A stretch of 59,155 nt of DNA from an uncultured Lachnospiraceae bacterium (GTDB lineage: Bacteria; Bacillota; Clostridia; Lachnospirales; Anaerotignaceae): positions 1-59,155 of the forward strand of contig CALWKY010000025.1 of the NCBI GenBank assembly GCA_944381395.1. Direction: 5' to 3'. The notes beneath the pieces were generated by a model. It was not told the DNA's origin. It saw nothing but the letters and a program-made list of their open reading frames with translations, and ran no database searches. A program made the translations under genes and the position numbers. Every line of letters begins with the position of its first letter. Position 1 is the first letter of the stretch. Below, in pieces: positions 28,533 through 37,449 of the stretch.

Positions 28533-29270
28533 ATGGTAAAACAGTCTTATTTTACCATTCTCTCTCAAAGACAACTGACATCTGCCATGTATGAAATGGT
28601 GCTGGAGGGCGATACATCCGCCCTGGCAGCACCCGGGCAGTTTGTTAATTTAAAGTTAGAAGGTTTTTATCTGCGCAGACCTATTTCTGTTTGCACCTAT
28701 GATAGCAAAACCATGACACTGCTCTACAAAGTCGTGGGCAAAGGCACTGCTTACATGGCAACTCTGCCGGCTGGTACAAAGCTGGATATTTTGACCGGTC
28801 TGGGCAACGGCTATGACACCAGCCTCAGCGGTGACCGTCCTATCCTTTGCGGTGGCGGCGCCGGTGTACCGCCTATGTATGAATTGGCAAAAGTGCTCAT
28901 TGCAGAAGGAAAGCATCCTGCCGTTCTGCTGGGCTTCAACACCAAAGAAGAAATCTTTTACGAAGAGGAATTTAAGGCATTGGGCGCAGATGTATATGTA
29001 GCAACAGCCGATGGTTCTTATGGTACGAAGGGTTTTGTCACCCACCTGCTTGACTTGGTAAAAGGTTATACCTACAGCTATTCCTGTGGTCCTGAACCCA
29101 TGCTGAAAGCCGTATATGACGCCACCAATACCAGTGGACAGTTCAGTTTTGAAGAACGGATGGGCTGTGGGTTTGGCGCCTGTATGGGCTGCTCCTGCAA
29201 AACAAAGTATGGCAATAAGCGGATCTGTAAAGATGGTCCCGTTTTGGCAAAGGAGGAAATCATATGGTAA
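28533..29270 (+). CDS. pyrK: Dihydroorotate dehydrogenase electron transfer subunit
   Basis: A 245-residue FAD and [2Fe-2S] subunit that couples the PyrD subunit to NAD. The FAD-binding RRPISVCTY, the NAD-site GGAGVPPMYEL, and the C-terminal cysteine cluster with CGFGACMGCSC and a later C are present. It overlaps the next gene by 7 bases. Confidence 0.94.
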   Translation: MVKQSYFTILSQRQLTSAMYEMVLEGDTSALAAPGQFVNLKLEGFYLRRPISVCTYDSKTMTLLYKVVGKGTAYMATLPAGTKLDILTGLGNGYDTSLSGDRPILCGGGAGVPPMYELAKVLIAEGKHPAVLLGFNTKEEIFYEEEFKALGADVYVATADGSYGTKGFVTHLLDLVKGYTYSYSCGPEPMLKAVYDATNTSGQFSFEERMGCGFGACMGCSCKTKYGNKRICKDGPVLAKEEIIW

Positions 29271-30175
29271 ATACAAAAGTACAGCTCTCCTCCCTCACTT
29301 TAGATAATCCGGTCATTCCCGCCAGCGGTACTTTTGGCTTTGGCTATGAGTTTGCCGAATTATACGACATTAACGTGCTGGGTTCTTTCTCCTTTAAAGG
29401 CACAACGAAAGAACCTCGCTTTGGCAACCCTACCCCCCGTATCGCAGAATGCCCCGAAGGCTTGATTAACTCCGTTGGTCTGCAAAATCCCGGCATACAC
29501 GCAGTCATTGCGGAAGAACTGCCCAAACTGGCAAAGTGCTTCCATAAGCCTGTCATTGCCAACATCAGCGGTTTTTCTGTAGATGAATACGCTTACTGCT
29601 GTGAACTGATTGATAAAGAACCTCAGGTAGGTCTCATTGAAGTCAATGTCAGCTGCCCTAACGTACATAATGGCGGTATGGCTTTTGGTACCGACGCGGT
29701 CGCTGCCGCGGAAGTTACCCGCGCAGTAAAAGCAGTTACTACCAAGCCTGTTTATATCAAACTGAGCCCGAATGTAACTGATATTGTATCTATCGCAAAG
29801 GCTTGTGAGGAAGCTGGCGCGGATGGTATCAGCATGATTAACACGCTGTTGGGTATGCGTATTGATCTAAATCGGAAAAAACCTATTATTGCCAATAAAA
29901 TGGGTGGTTTCTCCGGTCCTGCCATTTTCCCTGTGGCACTGCGCATGGTTTATCAGGTATATGAAGCGGTCAATATTCCCATCATCGGTATGGGCGGTGT
30001 TTCCAGCGCTGATGATGTAATCGAAATGATGTTAGCCGGCGCAACTGCTGTACAGGTAGGCGCTGCCAATTTAATCGATCCTTTTGCCGCTAAGAAAATT
30101 GTGGAAGACCTGCCCCGTGCTATGGAGCAGTATCATATCTCATCCCTAAAGGACATAATTGGAGGTGCGCACTGA
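29264..30175 (+). CDS. pyrD: Dihydroorotate dehydrogenase, class 1B catalytic subunit
   Basis: A 303-residue FMN enzyme oxidising dihydroorotate to orotate, partner of PyrK. PASGTFGFGYE near residue 15, VNVSCPNVHNGG near 128 (the Cys is the active-site base) and the FMN-phosphate loops GMGGVSSADD and GATAVQVGAA are standard. It overlaps pyrF by one base (TGATG). Confidence 0.95.
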   Translation: MVNTKVQLSSLTLDNPVIPASGTFGFGYEFAELYDINVLGSFSFKGTTKEPRFGNPTPRIAECPEGLINSVGLQNPGIHAVIAEELPKLAKCFHKPVIANISGFSVDEYAYCCELIDKEPQVGLIEVNVSCPNVHNGGMAFGTDAVAAAEVTRAVKAVTTKPVYIKLSPNVTDIVSIAKACEEAGADGISMINTLLGMRIDLNRKKPIIANKMGGFSGPAIFPVALRMVYQVYEAVNIPIIGMGGVSSADDVIEMMLAGATAVQVGAANLIDPFAAKKIVEDLPRAMEQYHISSLKDIIGGAH

Positions 30176-30885
30176 TGAACAACAAAGATGTTATCATCGC
30201 TTGTGATTTTAACAGTAAGGAAGCACTCTATGCTTTCCTGGACAACTTTACAGGCAAAAAACCCTTCCTGAAAATCGGTATGGAACTATTTTATGCAGAA
30301 GGTCCTGAAATTGTACGGGAAATCAAACGCAGAGGACACAAAATCTTTTTGGATTTAAAACTGCATGACATTCCTAATACCGTGGAAAAAGCAATGTCGG
30401 TTCTTTCCGCACTGGATGTGGATTTAGTGAACTTGCACGCAGCAGGCACCAATGCTATGATGGAAGCGGCATTAAGAGGTCTGACCAGAGAAGACGGCAC
30501 CCGTCCCCTGCTCATTGCTGTAACCCAGCTGACCAGTACCGATGAAGAAAGAATGCATCACGATTTGCTCATTGACAAAACAAAAAGCCTGCAGGACGTA
30601 GTACGCTACTATGCGCAGAATGCGAAAGCTTCCGGTTTGGACGGCGTTGTATGCTCTCCTTTGGAATCCGCTTTGGTAAAAGAAGCCTGTGGCGCAGACT
30701 TCTTAACGGTAACCCCCGGCGTACGCTTCGCAGACGGTGATGCCGGCGATCAGGTGCGTATTACCACCCCTGCTAAGGCAAGAGAACTGGGCAGCGACTA
30801 TATCGTTGTAGGTCGCCCCATTACCCAGGCAGCAGATCCTGTAGCGGCATACGAAAGATGTTTGAAGGAATTTTTAGGTGAATAA
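30175..30885 (+). CDS. pyrF: Orotidine 5'-phosphate decarboxylase
   Basis: A 236-residue TIM-barrel enzyme making UMP. The catalytic DLKLHDIPNTV near residue 62 and the C-terminal loop VVGRPITQA are present. The start codon follows a GGAGG within the end of pyrD. Confidence 0.95.
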   Translation: MNNKDVIIACDFNSKEALYAFLDNFTGKKPFLKIGMELFYAEGPEIVREIKRRGHKIFLDLKLHDIPNTVEKAMSVLSALDVDLVNLHAAGTNAMMEAALRGLTREDGTRPLLIAVTQLTSTDEERMHHDLLIDKTKSLQDVVRYYAQNAKASGLDGVVCSPLESALVKEACGADFLTVTPGVRFADGDAGDQVRITTPAKARELGSDYIVVGRPITQAADPVAAYERCLKEFLGE

Positions 30886-30929
30886 GATCACTTTTGGTTT
30901 TGATTGCATGATAAGGAGGTTGCAAAATC

Positions 30930-31568
30930 ATGAAAGAAGACATCGCAAAAGGCTTACTGTCTATCGGCGCAGTTTTTCTCCGTCCCGAACAGCCCTTCAC
31001 TTGGGCAAGCGGTATCAAAAGCCCTATTTACTGTGACAACCGTCTGATTCTGACTGCTCCTGCCGTTCGTGATATGGTAGAAGCATCTTTGGCGGAAACC
31101 GTGCGCAACTACTATCCCGACTGTGAAGTACTGATGGGCACCAGCACTGCTGGTATCGCACACGCAGCACTGACTGCGCAGATTCTGGACCTTCCTATGG
31201 GTTATGTACGTTCCGGCGCAAAGGACCACGGTCGCGGCAACCAGATCGAAGGTAAGCTGGAACCCGGTCAGAAGGTTGTTGTGATCGAAGATCTGATCTC
31301 CACCGGCGGCAGCGTAATCGAAGTAGTAGAAGCACTGCGCGCGGCAGGTGCGCAGGTACTGGGCATTGCCTCCATCTTCACTTATGGTATGCAGAAAGGT
31401 TTAGACCGTCTTGCCGCCGCCAATGTACAGAACATCAGTCTTTGCGATTTTGATACCATTGCAAAAGTAGGTGCAGAAGAGGGCTATATCAAAGCAGAAG
31501 ATGTGGAACGTTTGATGGCATTCCGCGCAAATCCTTCTGATGAGAGCTGGATTGGAGGTAACAAATGA
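30930..31568 (+). CDS. pyrE: Orotate phosphoribosyltransferase
   Basis: A 212-residue type I phosphoribosyltransferase joining orotate and PRPP. The PRPP-binding motif [13 protein letters not shown] is near residue 115 and the ATPase-like Lys/Arg loop [12 protein letters not shown] precedes it. AAGGAGG lies nine bases before the ATG. Its stop overlaps the start of pyrB by 4 bases. Confidence 0.95.
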   Translation: MKEDIAKGLLSIGAVFLRPEQPFTWASGIKSPIYCDNRLILTAPAVRDMVEASLAETVRNYYPDCEVLMGTSTAGIAHAALTAQILDLPMGYVRSGAKDHGRGNQIEGKLEPGQKVVVIEDLISTGGSVIEVVEALRAAGAQVLGIASIFTYGMQKGLDRLAAANVQNISLCDFDTIAKVGAEEGYIKAEDVERLMAFRANPSDESWIGGNK

Positions 31569-32479
31569 GACATTTGATTGATATTCTGGATCTTTCCACA
31601 GAAGAAATTGATGAATTGATTCAGAAAGCCTGCGATATTATCGCCCATCCCGACGCATACAGCGAAAAATGCCATGGCAAGAAGATCGCAACTCTTTTCT
31701 ACGAACCCTCCACCCGTACCCGCCTTAGCTTTGAGGCGGCTATGATGGAATTGGGCGGTAAGGCATTGGGCTTCTCCTCCGCATCCAACTCCTCTGCATC
31801 TAAGGGTGAAACGGTTGCAGATACTGCACGTATTGTCAGCAACTATGCAGATATTATTGCCATGCGTCACCCCAAAGAAGGCGCACCTATGGTAGCTTCC
31901 ATGTACGCGAAAGTGCCTGTGATCAATGCTGGTGACGGTGGTCATAACCATCCTACCCAGACTTTGACAGACCTGTTGACCATCTACCGTGAAAAAGGTC
32001 GTTTGGATCACCTGACCATTGGTTTCTGCGGCGACTTAAAGTTTGGTCGTACTGTACACTCTTTGATTCTTGCTCTGGCAAGATACACTGATATCCGTAT
32101 TGTGCTCATCTCTCCCGATGAACTGAAACTGCCGGATTATATCATTCAGGATACCTTGATTGCCAAAAATATCTCCTATGTGGAAACCGCGGATCTGGAA
32201 GAATATCTGCCGGAACTGGATGTTCTTTACATGACCAGAGTACAGCAGGAGCGTTTCTTCAATGAAGCAGACTATATTCGCCTGAAAGACAGCTATATCC
32301 TTACCAGAGATAAGCTGGCTACTGCTAAATCTGATCTGTCTATTCTCCATCCTCTGCCCAGAGTCAACGAAATCGCAGTAGATGTGGATGATGACCCTCG
32401 TGCTTGCTATTTTACGCAGGCAGGCAATGGTAAGTATATCCGTATGGCATTGATCCTGAAGTTACTGGAGGTGGAATAA
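31565..32479 (+). CDS. pyrB: Aspartate carbamoyltransferase catalytic subunit
   Basis: A 304-residue transcarbamoylase. The carbamoyl-phosphate loop [13 protein letters not shown] near residue 45 and the aspartate-binding [10 protein letters not shown] near 265 are conserved. It is directly followed by pyrI without a gap, so a regulated holoenzyme of the E. coli type is likely. Confidence 0.95.
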   Translation: MRHLIDILDLSTEEIDELIQKACDIIAHPDAYSEKCHGKKIATLFYEPSTRTRLSFEAAMMELGGKALGFSSASNSSASKGETVADTARIVSNYADIIAMRHPKEGAPMVASMYAKVPVINAGDGGHNHPTQTLTDLLTIYREKGRLDHLTIGFCGDLKFGRTVHSLILALARYTDIRIVLISPDELKLPDYIIQDTLIAKNISYVETADLEEYLPELDVLYMTRVQQERFFNEADYIRLKDSYILTRDKLATAKSDLSILHPLPRVNEIAVDVDDDPRACYFTQAGNGKYIRMALILKLLEVE

Positions 32480-32908
32480 ATGAACATTGACGCAATTACC
32501 GATGGCATTGTCATCGACCATATCAAGGCAGGTCAAGGTATGGAACTGTACCATGATTTGGGGCTGGAAAATCTGGACTGTTCTGTTGCATTGATCAAAA
32601 ACGCCCCCAGCAAAAAAATGGGCAAAAAAGATATTATCAAGGTGAATGCCGCATTGGATTTAAATTTGCAGATCTTGGGCTTTATTGATCCTGACATCAC
32701 TGTCAATATCATCCGCAACGGCACACGGGTAGAAAAATTCCATCCGGAACTGCCTTTGGAAATTACCAATGTGATCAAATGCCGTAACCCTCGCTGCATC
32801 TCTACAGTAGAGCCTGGCATTACCCATATTTTCAAACTGACTGATAAAGAAAAACGAATCTATCGCTGTATTTACTGCGAAAGTAAAGCAAAGAGTAAAG
32901 ATCGTTAA
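32480..32908 (+). CDS. pyrI: Aspartate carbamoyltransferase regulatory subunit
   Basis: A 142-residue subunit with an N-terminal nucleotide-binding domain (ITDGIVIDHIKAGQG and VTVNIIRNG-type strands) and a C-terminal zinc domain with C-x4-C (CRNPRC) and C-x2-C (CIYC). It confers allosteric control by pyrimidine nucleotides. Last gene of the operon, followed by a strong terminator. Confidence 0.95.
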   Translation: MNIDAITDGIVIDHIKAGQGMELYHDLGLENLDCSVALIKNAPSKKMGKKDIIKVNAALDLNLQILGFIDPDITVNIIRNGTRVEKFHPELPLEITNVIKCRNPRCISTVEPGITHIFKLTDKEKRIYRCIYCESKAKSKDR

Positions 32909-32918
32909 TTCACAAAAT

Positions 32919-32953
32919 AAAAAAGCAGAGCAACTTTTCGCCCTGCTTTTTTT
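32919..32953. terminator. Bidirectional terminator after pyrI
   Basis: 10-bp stem AAAAAAGCAG (32919-32928) with CTGCTTTTTT (32943-32952); T-run on both strands. It ends the pyrimidine operon and the small membrane-protein gene on the minus strand. Confidence 0.8.
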
Positions 32954-32961
32954 ATTTTCTA

Positions 32962-33141
32962 TCACCACTTATTTTTTTCATTACTCTTTTCAATCAGCAT
33001 ACGCATTGCCACAGCAATTGCCGTAATCCCTAAAGAAGGTAAGATATGGACTGTACCGTTTGCTAAAAAAGCAGCCACACATAAAAATACAAAGACTAAA
33101 ACTGACATTACAATGTAAGATAACCGTTTTTCTTTTTTCAT
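32962..33141 (-). CDS. Small membrane protein, 59 residues, unknown
   Basis: A short protein starting MKKEKRLSY with one or two hydrophobic segments (VMSVLVFVFLCVAAFL and LGITAIAVAMRML). GGAGG lies five bases before the chosen ATG; five further upstream codons are open but lack a site. It follows the next gene on the same strand by 33 bases. No family recognised. Confidence 0.55.
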   Translation of the reverse strand: MKKEKRLSYIVMSVLVFVFLCVAAFLANGTVHILPSLGITAIAVAMRMLIEKSNEKNKW

Positions 33142-33174
33142 TTTTTCCTCCCGCAAGAAGCGATTTCCCCAATA

Positions 33175-33480
33175 TTAAAAAATCCCATGATTATACTTTA
33201 ATTGCCCATAAAGCATCCATCCAATCCCAAGAATGGCACCAATCGATAGTACTGGCTCCCAGCCATTCCAAGAGAAGAACCGCATACCACCGCCTATTGT
33301 AAGCGCTGCACCAATGAGAATGGTGCCGTTGCCCATGGCTTTCCCATAGGCTTTTTCATCTTCTTTCTTGACTTTAGTTCGTTGATACCAGTGGATGGTA
33401 GAAATATTTCCCATACGATTGCCAATCCCAATGCCAATCAGCAATACCCCGATGATGATCATCATCCATTCTTCTTTCAT
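33175..33480 (-). CDS. Small membrane protein, 101 residues, DUF3784-like
   Basis: Three hydrophobic segments with a polar loop WYQRTKVKKEDEKAYG between the first and second, reminiscent of DUF3784-type membrane proteins of Firmicutes; this likeness is from memory and not searched. The ATG chosen has GGGAGG seven bases upstream. It has a promoter divergent from the queuosine operon, and is probably co-transcribed with the 59-residue gene downstream. Confidence 0.65.
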   Translation of the reverse strand: MKEEWMMIIIGVLLIGIGIGNRMGNISTIHWYQRTKVKKEDEKAYGKAMGNGTILIGAALTIGGGMRFFSWNGWEPVLSIGAILGIGWMLYGQLKYNHGIF

Positions 33481-33515
33481 TTTCATACCTCCCAAAAGTA
33501 TGGTGCTTTTTCTCT

Positions 33516-33544
33516 ATTTTAGGATACTTTTCTGGTTTTGTCTA
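33516..33544 (-). promoter_or_regulatory. Promoter of the small membrane-protein pair
   Basis: Minus strand TAGACA (33544-33539), 17-nt spacer, TAAAAT (33521-33516). Confidence 0.5.
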
Positions 33545-33577
33545 CTTTTTCCGTTTTTGGCGTCTCCCCATTTTTTC

Positions 33578-33605
33578 TTGACATTTTTCTTTCCTGTGGT
33601 ATAAT
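33578..33605 (+). promoter_or_regulatory. Strong sigma-A promoter of the queuosine-salvage operon
   Basis: Perfect TTGACA (33578-33583), 16-nt spacer, perfect TATAAT (33600-33605). Transcript start is predicted near 33612. Confidence 0.85.
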
Positions 33606-33622
33606 ATTTTTCGCCAATTTCA

Positions 33623-33666
33623 TCAGACAGTTCGTGACCATCCTGTCGTTAAATAAAACTACGGAT
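33623..33666 (+). promoter_or_regulatory. preQ1-I type riboswitch aptamer
   Basis: GACAG (33626-33630) pairs with CTGTC (33643-33647) around the loop TTCGTGACCATC, followed by an A-rich tail GTTAAATAAAACTACGG. The tail ACG can pair with CGT of the loop to give the H-type pseudoknot. The arrangement resembles the small preQ1-I class, for which a related example reads loop UCGCAGUAACC and tail UUAACAAAACAAGG. The downstream genes are queuosine-precursor genes, which fits. Confidence 0.75.
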
Positions 33667-33671
33667 CATTG

Positions 33672-33781
33672 CTGCTTTGCGAAGCACTTTTTTCCATGGT
33701 TTTTCCATGGATTTTTTTTGCTCGCTATTTTTTACTGCAATTCAAAGGTCACGGAAACGTTATTTCCTGACCTTATTTTTT
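33672..33781 (+). terminator. Three successive terminator-like hairpins in the queuosine leader
   Basis: First, TGCTT/AAGCA (about 33673-33686) followed by T6, weak. Second, TCCATGG (33693-33699) with CCATGGA (33705-33711) and T8. Third, AAGGTCACGGAAA (33745-33757) with TTTCCTGACCTT (33763-33774), one bulged base, then T6. The ribosome site AGAAGGAG follows only a few bases after the last, so readthrough is needed to reach the gene. Confidence 0.65.
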
Positions 33782-33799
33782 GTTAGAAGGAGTTTTGTT

Positions 33800-34510
33800 A
33801 TGGAACGCTACAGCATTATCCCGGATAAAAATCCCAGAGAAATTGTTTTATTGCGCGGCAGCGGCTGCCGTTGGCGCCAATGCACCTTCTGCGATTATCA
33901 TCTGGACAGCAGTACGGATGAGGCAGCCAATAACTTGATCAATTTTGCAGTTTTAGACCGTGTAACTGGCATTTATCATCATTTGGAAGTCATCAATTCC
34001 GGTTCTTTTCCTGAATTAGGAGAGGCTTGTATCCAAAAAATTGAACAGGTATGCCAGAAAAAAGACATTCATCTGCTGCATTTTGAGTGTCATTACTTAT
34101 ATCGTAAAGCCATTCCCGCCCTGCGCAAACGGTTCGCCAAAATCGGTGTAGAACTGAAAATCAAAATTGGTGTAGAAACTTTTGATGCAGACTACCGGGA
34201 AAACATTATGAAAAAAGGAATCCGGCAAACAGATCCGGCAAAAATCGCAGAGGACTTTAATGAGTGCTGTCTGCTCTTTGGTTTGACAGGCCAGACAGTG
34301 TCATCTATGCGTCATGATATTGAAACAGGTCTGGCTCACTTTGAGCGGGTATGTGTAAATATCATGGTTCCGAATACCACCTGTGTTATGCCGGATACAG
34401 AAGTTATCGCCGCTTTCCGAAAAGAAATTTATCCGGATTATATTCAAAATCCCCGCGTGGACATTTTATTGGAAAACACTGATTTTGGCGTAGGAGGAGA
34501 AGAAAAATGA
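33800..34510 (+). CDS. Radical SAM protein, candidate queuine lyase (QueL-like)
   Basis: A 236-residue radical SAM protein. The cluster motif GCRWRQCTFCDYH near residue 24 has spacing C-x4-C-x2-C, one residue longer than the usual C-x3-C-x2-C. The context of a preQ1-type riboswitch upstream and a YhhQ transporter four bases overlapping downstream points to queuosine salvage, where the radical SAM enzyme QueL breaks queuine down to preQ1. That assignment is inference from neighbours; it could also be another radical SAM protein of the queuosine path. The ATG at 33800 has GAAGGAG upstream; longer open codons are not part of it. Confidence 0.75.
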   Translation: MERYSIIPDKNPREIVLLRGSGCRWRQCTFCDYHLDSSTDEAANNLINFAVLDRVTGIYHHLEVINSGSFPELGEACIQKIEQVCQKKDIHLLHFECHYLYRKAIPALRKRFAKIGVELKIKIGVETFDADYRENIMKKGIRQTDPAKIAEDFNECCLLFGLTGQTVSSMRHDIETGLAHFERVCVNIMVPNTTCVMPDTEVIAAFRKEIYPDYIQNPRVDILLENTDFGVGGEEK

Positions 34511-35229
34511 ACGAATTATTCTTAATACTTTCCCTGATTATTATTTTTGGCGGTACCGTAGTATGGTATAAACTGTTTGGAAAAGCCGGTCTTTACTGCT
34601 TTACTGTGTTTGCCACCATTACTGCAAATATTGAAGTACTATTGTTAGTAGATGCGTTTGGCATGGAAATGACACTAGGTAATGTGCTGTTTGCTGCGAC
34701 ATTTTTAATTACAGATATTCTGTCTGAGACAGAAGGCAAACAAGCTGCGCAGAAAGCAGTTTACATCGGTATTGCTACCAGCCTGCTCTTCCTGATTGTC
34801 AGTCAGTCCTGGCTATTTTATGAACTCAGCCCTAATGACTGGGCAGGTGAATCTTTCCGCACTATTTTCTCCAATACACCCAGAATGCTGATTTCTTCTC
34901 TGGTGGTATATGCTATCACACAGATTTTCGACGTATGGCTTTATCATGCGTGGTGGAGATTCTCTTCCCGTCTGTGCGGAGACAGCAGAAGATTTTTATG
35001 GCTGCGTAACAATGGCTCTACCCTGGTATCTCAGCTGTTAAACTCTGTGCTGTATACTCTCTTTGCATTCTATGGCACCTATTCCAACGAAACGCTGGTA
35101 TCCATTATACTTTCCAGCTATGTCGTTTTTATCTTTACTTCCTTGGCGGATACACCTGCGGTATACATTGCCCGCAGCATCCATGATAAAGAAGTTGCCA
35201 AAAAATCAGCCCCTGCGCAGGAGCATTAA
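34507..35229 (+). CDS. Queuosine precursor transporter (YhhQ/QPTR family)
   Basis: A 240-residue membrane protein with about six hydrophobic segments, DUF165/YhhQ-like. FLITDILSETEGKQAA near residue 75 is the conserved charged motif in this family, and the block FDVWLYHAWW near 140 fits. Such proteins import queuine, preQ1 or preQ0. It overlaps the upstream radical SAM gene by 4 bases, so the two are translated together. A perfect terminator follows. Confidence 0.88.
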   Translation: MNELFLILSLIIIFGGTVVWYKLFGKAGLYCFTVFATITANIEVLLLVDAFGMEMTLGNVLFAATFLITDILSETEGKQAAQKAVYIGIATSLLFLIVSQSWLFYELSPNDWAGESFRTIFSNTPRMLISSLVVYAITQIFDVWLYHAWWRFSSRLCGDSRRFLWLRNNGSTLVSQLLNSVLYTLFAFYGTYSNETLVSIILSSYVVFIFTSLADTPAVYIARSIHDKEVAKKSAPAQEH

Positions 35230-35232
35230 ATT

Positions 35233-35267
35233 AAAAAAGGTATTCCTTATAAAGGAATACCTTTTTT
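35233..35267. terminator. Bidirectional terminator after the queuosine operon
   Basis: Perfect 16-bp stem AAAAAAGGTATTCCTT (35233-35248) with AAGGAATACCTTTTTT (35252-35267), 3-nt loop. Confidence 0.85.
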
Positions 35268-35280
35268 ATATATTTTTTCA

Positions 35281-36711
35281 TTATGTTTCTGCTTTTTGCA
35301 GAGTAAAGACAAATTCCGCGCCTTCCCCTACTTTACTTTTAACAGAAACTTGTTCTCCATGGGCATTGATAATTTCCCGCACAATAGAAAGTCCTAAACC
35401 GCTGCCCGTCATATCCAAATTTCTTGTGGCGTCTGCCTTATAAAACCGGTCAAAAATATGGCGCTGTTCCTCTTTAGAAATACCAGGTCCCTGGTCACGG
35501 ATAGAAACCAATATTTTCCCCCGCTCCCGTGATGTCGTTTCAATATAAATGACACCATTTGCCGGTGAAAATTTTACCGCGTTTTCCAAAATATTATGAA
35601 TCACCCGCAGTATTTTATCCTTATCCCCATGAACAAGACTGGTATGACTTTCCAATTCTGCTTCTACAATCAGATTTTTCTCATTCAGCTGGGGCTGCAA
35701 TGCCTCAATATTGGTACGAATCAATTCATTTAAATCAAAATCGGACCAATCCAATGTAAGCTTGCTGGCATCTGCCCGGCTCATATCCACCATGCTTTCT
35801 GCCAGCCGGGATAATCGCTTGCTTTCTTCCAGAGCGATATTCAAGTAATAATTTTGCTTATCCGGCGGTACTGTCCCATCCATAACAGCCGTTAAAAAGC
35901 CTTGGATGCTGGTCAACGGGCTCCGCAGGTCGTGGGATACATCGGCGATAAACTTCTTTCTGGTATCTTCGTTTTCTTCCAAACTTTGTGCCATTTGGTT
36001 AAAGCTTTTCGCCAATTCACCCAGCTCGTCCTCACTTCGTATCTCCACCCGTTTATCAAAATTACCATTGGCAATTTGCTTTGCCACATCGTTCATCTGC
36101 AATATGGAAGATGTCATGACACGTGTTGCAAAAAAGCTGACTACAACACCTAAGATCATAACTAAGATCAAGCATATTACGCCTACTGTATGCATCCGCA
36201 TCAAAGAATTTTCAATCTCAGGAATAGAGCGGCACATAAAGATACCAGCCATATGACCTGCTGAAATGGGATAACCCACTACCAGCATTGGCACATCAAA
36301 AGCATCATCCATATTTGTTTCCCAGAATACAATATTGCCTTCCAACACACTTTGGAGCATATCTTCCTGGATGACTTTCCCACGCAATGCTTCACTTACA
36401 TCGGGAGATGTCATTACCAATACGCCGTCTCGGTTTACCAGCATAATATTAGCGCCCATATATTCTTCCAGCACTTGAAATTCATATGCTAAATTCGCAA
36501 AACTTTCAATATTTGCTGTACGATAGGCTTTCGCATATTCCTGTGCAATCTTTTTTCCCTGTTCTACCAATTCATTACGGATTTCATCCACATAATGGCG
36601 GTGATATACGGCAGCAGTAGAACTTGCCACCAGCATTACACTGAAAAAAATTGTCACGATATAAAGGAGCAGTTGTTTTTCAAAGATTGATTTGATACGA
36701 AACGATTTCAC
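35281..36711 (-). CDS. Sensor histidine kinase
   Basis: A 476-residue kinase with two membrane segments (about residues 12-36 and 165-190) around an extracytoplasmic sensor domain, a HAMP linker, a HisKA domain with the phosphorylated His in VSHDLRSPL near residue 255, and an ATPase domain with ENAVKFSP, DQGPGIS and GSGLGLSIV. The GTG start at 36711 has GGAGG ten bases upstream; an ATG 21 bases further upstream lacks a site. It forms an operon behind the response regulator, with a gap of 27 bases. The signal is not known. Confidence 0.9.
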   Translation of the reverse strand: MKSFRIKSIFEKQLLLYIVTIFFSVMLVASSTAAVYHRHYVDEIRNELVEQGKKIAQEYAKAYRTANIESFANLAYEFQVLEEYMGANIMLVNRDGVLVMTSPDVSEALRGKVIQEDMLQSVLEGNIVFWETNMDDAFDVPMLVVGYPISAGHMAGIFMCRSIPEIENSLMRMHTVGVICLILVMILGVVVSFFATRVMTSSILQMNDVAKQIANGNFDKRVEIRSEDELGELAKSFNQMAQSLEENEDTRKKFIADVSHDLRSPLTSIQGFLTAVMDGTVPPDKQNYYLNIALEESKRLSRLAESMVDMSRADASKLTLDWSDFDLNELIRTNIEALQPQLNEKNLIVEAELESHTSLVHGDKDKILRVIHNILENAVKFSPANGVIYIETTSRERGKILVSIRDQGPGISKEEQRHIFDRFYKADATRNLDMTGSGLGLSIVREIINAHGEQVSVKSKVGEGAEFVFTLQKAET

Positions 36712-36738
36712 AATGGTCATCCCTCCGGTCATGCCACA

Positions 36739-37425
36739 TTATTTTGTCTCAAACTTATAACCAACGCCCCAAACAGTACCAATTCCCCAGTTATCTTCTT
36801 CCCGGAATTTTTCCCGGATTCGTTTTACATGAACATCTACCGTTCTGGTATCCCCCACATATTCATAACCCCAGATGCGGTCCAGCAACTGTTCTCTTGT
36901 AAAAACTTGATTGGGATGCTGTGCCAAAAAGTGCAGCAGCTCAAATTCCTTTGGCGGGAAATCCAGCTGCTGTCCATGATACGTAACTGTATAATTGGAC
37001 ACATTGATCTCCAAATTATCATACCGCAACACATTGGATGTATTTTCTTTCTGCACTGCCGTACTGCGGCGCAGCAGTGCCTTGACCCGCGCAACCAGTT
37101 CCTTTGGATCGAAAGGCTTTACGATATAATCATCAGCGCCTAGTTCCAACCCTAAAACCTTATCAAAAGTCTCACCTTTTGCAGTCAGCATAATCACCGG
37201 CACATTACTTTTCTTGCGAATTTCTGTGCAAACCTGATATCCGTCCATGCCAGGCAGCATCAAGTCCAGCAAAATCAGCTGCGGATCATATTTTTGAGCC
37301 TGCTCCACCGCTTCTTTCCCATCGTAAACTTCTTTTACCTCATAACCTTCTTTGGTTAAATACAATTTGATCAATTCTACAATATGTTTGTCATCATCTA
37401 CCACTAATATTTTTTGCGCTGCCAT
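36739..37425 (-). CDS. OmpR-type response regulator
   Basis: A 228-residue regulator with a receiver domain (acidic VVDDD near residue 10, phospho-acceptor Asp in LLDLMLPG near 52, Lys in VKPFDPKEL near 102) and a C-terminal winged-helix domain ending TVWGVGYKFE. GGGAGG lies eight bases before the chosen ATG; the frame has eight more codons. It sits between mutS2 (upstream) and the kinase (downstream), all on the minus strand. Confidence 0.94.
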   Translation of the reverse strand: MAAQKILVVDDDKHIVELIKLYLTKEGYEVKEVYDGKEAVEQAQKYDPQLILLDLMLPGMDGYQVCTEIRKKSNVPVIMLTAKGETFDKVLGLELGADDYIVKPFDPKELVARVKALLRRSTAVQKENTSNVLRYDNLEINVSNYTVTYHGQQLDFPPKEFELLHFLAQHPNQVFTREQLLDRIWGYEYVGDTRTVDVHVKRIREKFREEDNWGIGTVWGVGYKFETK

Positions 37426-37449
37426 GCTTTTCACCTCCCTGAAAATCAA

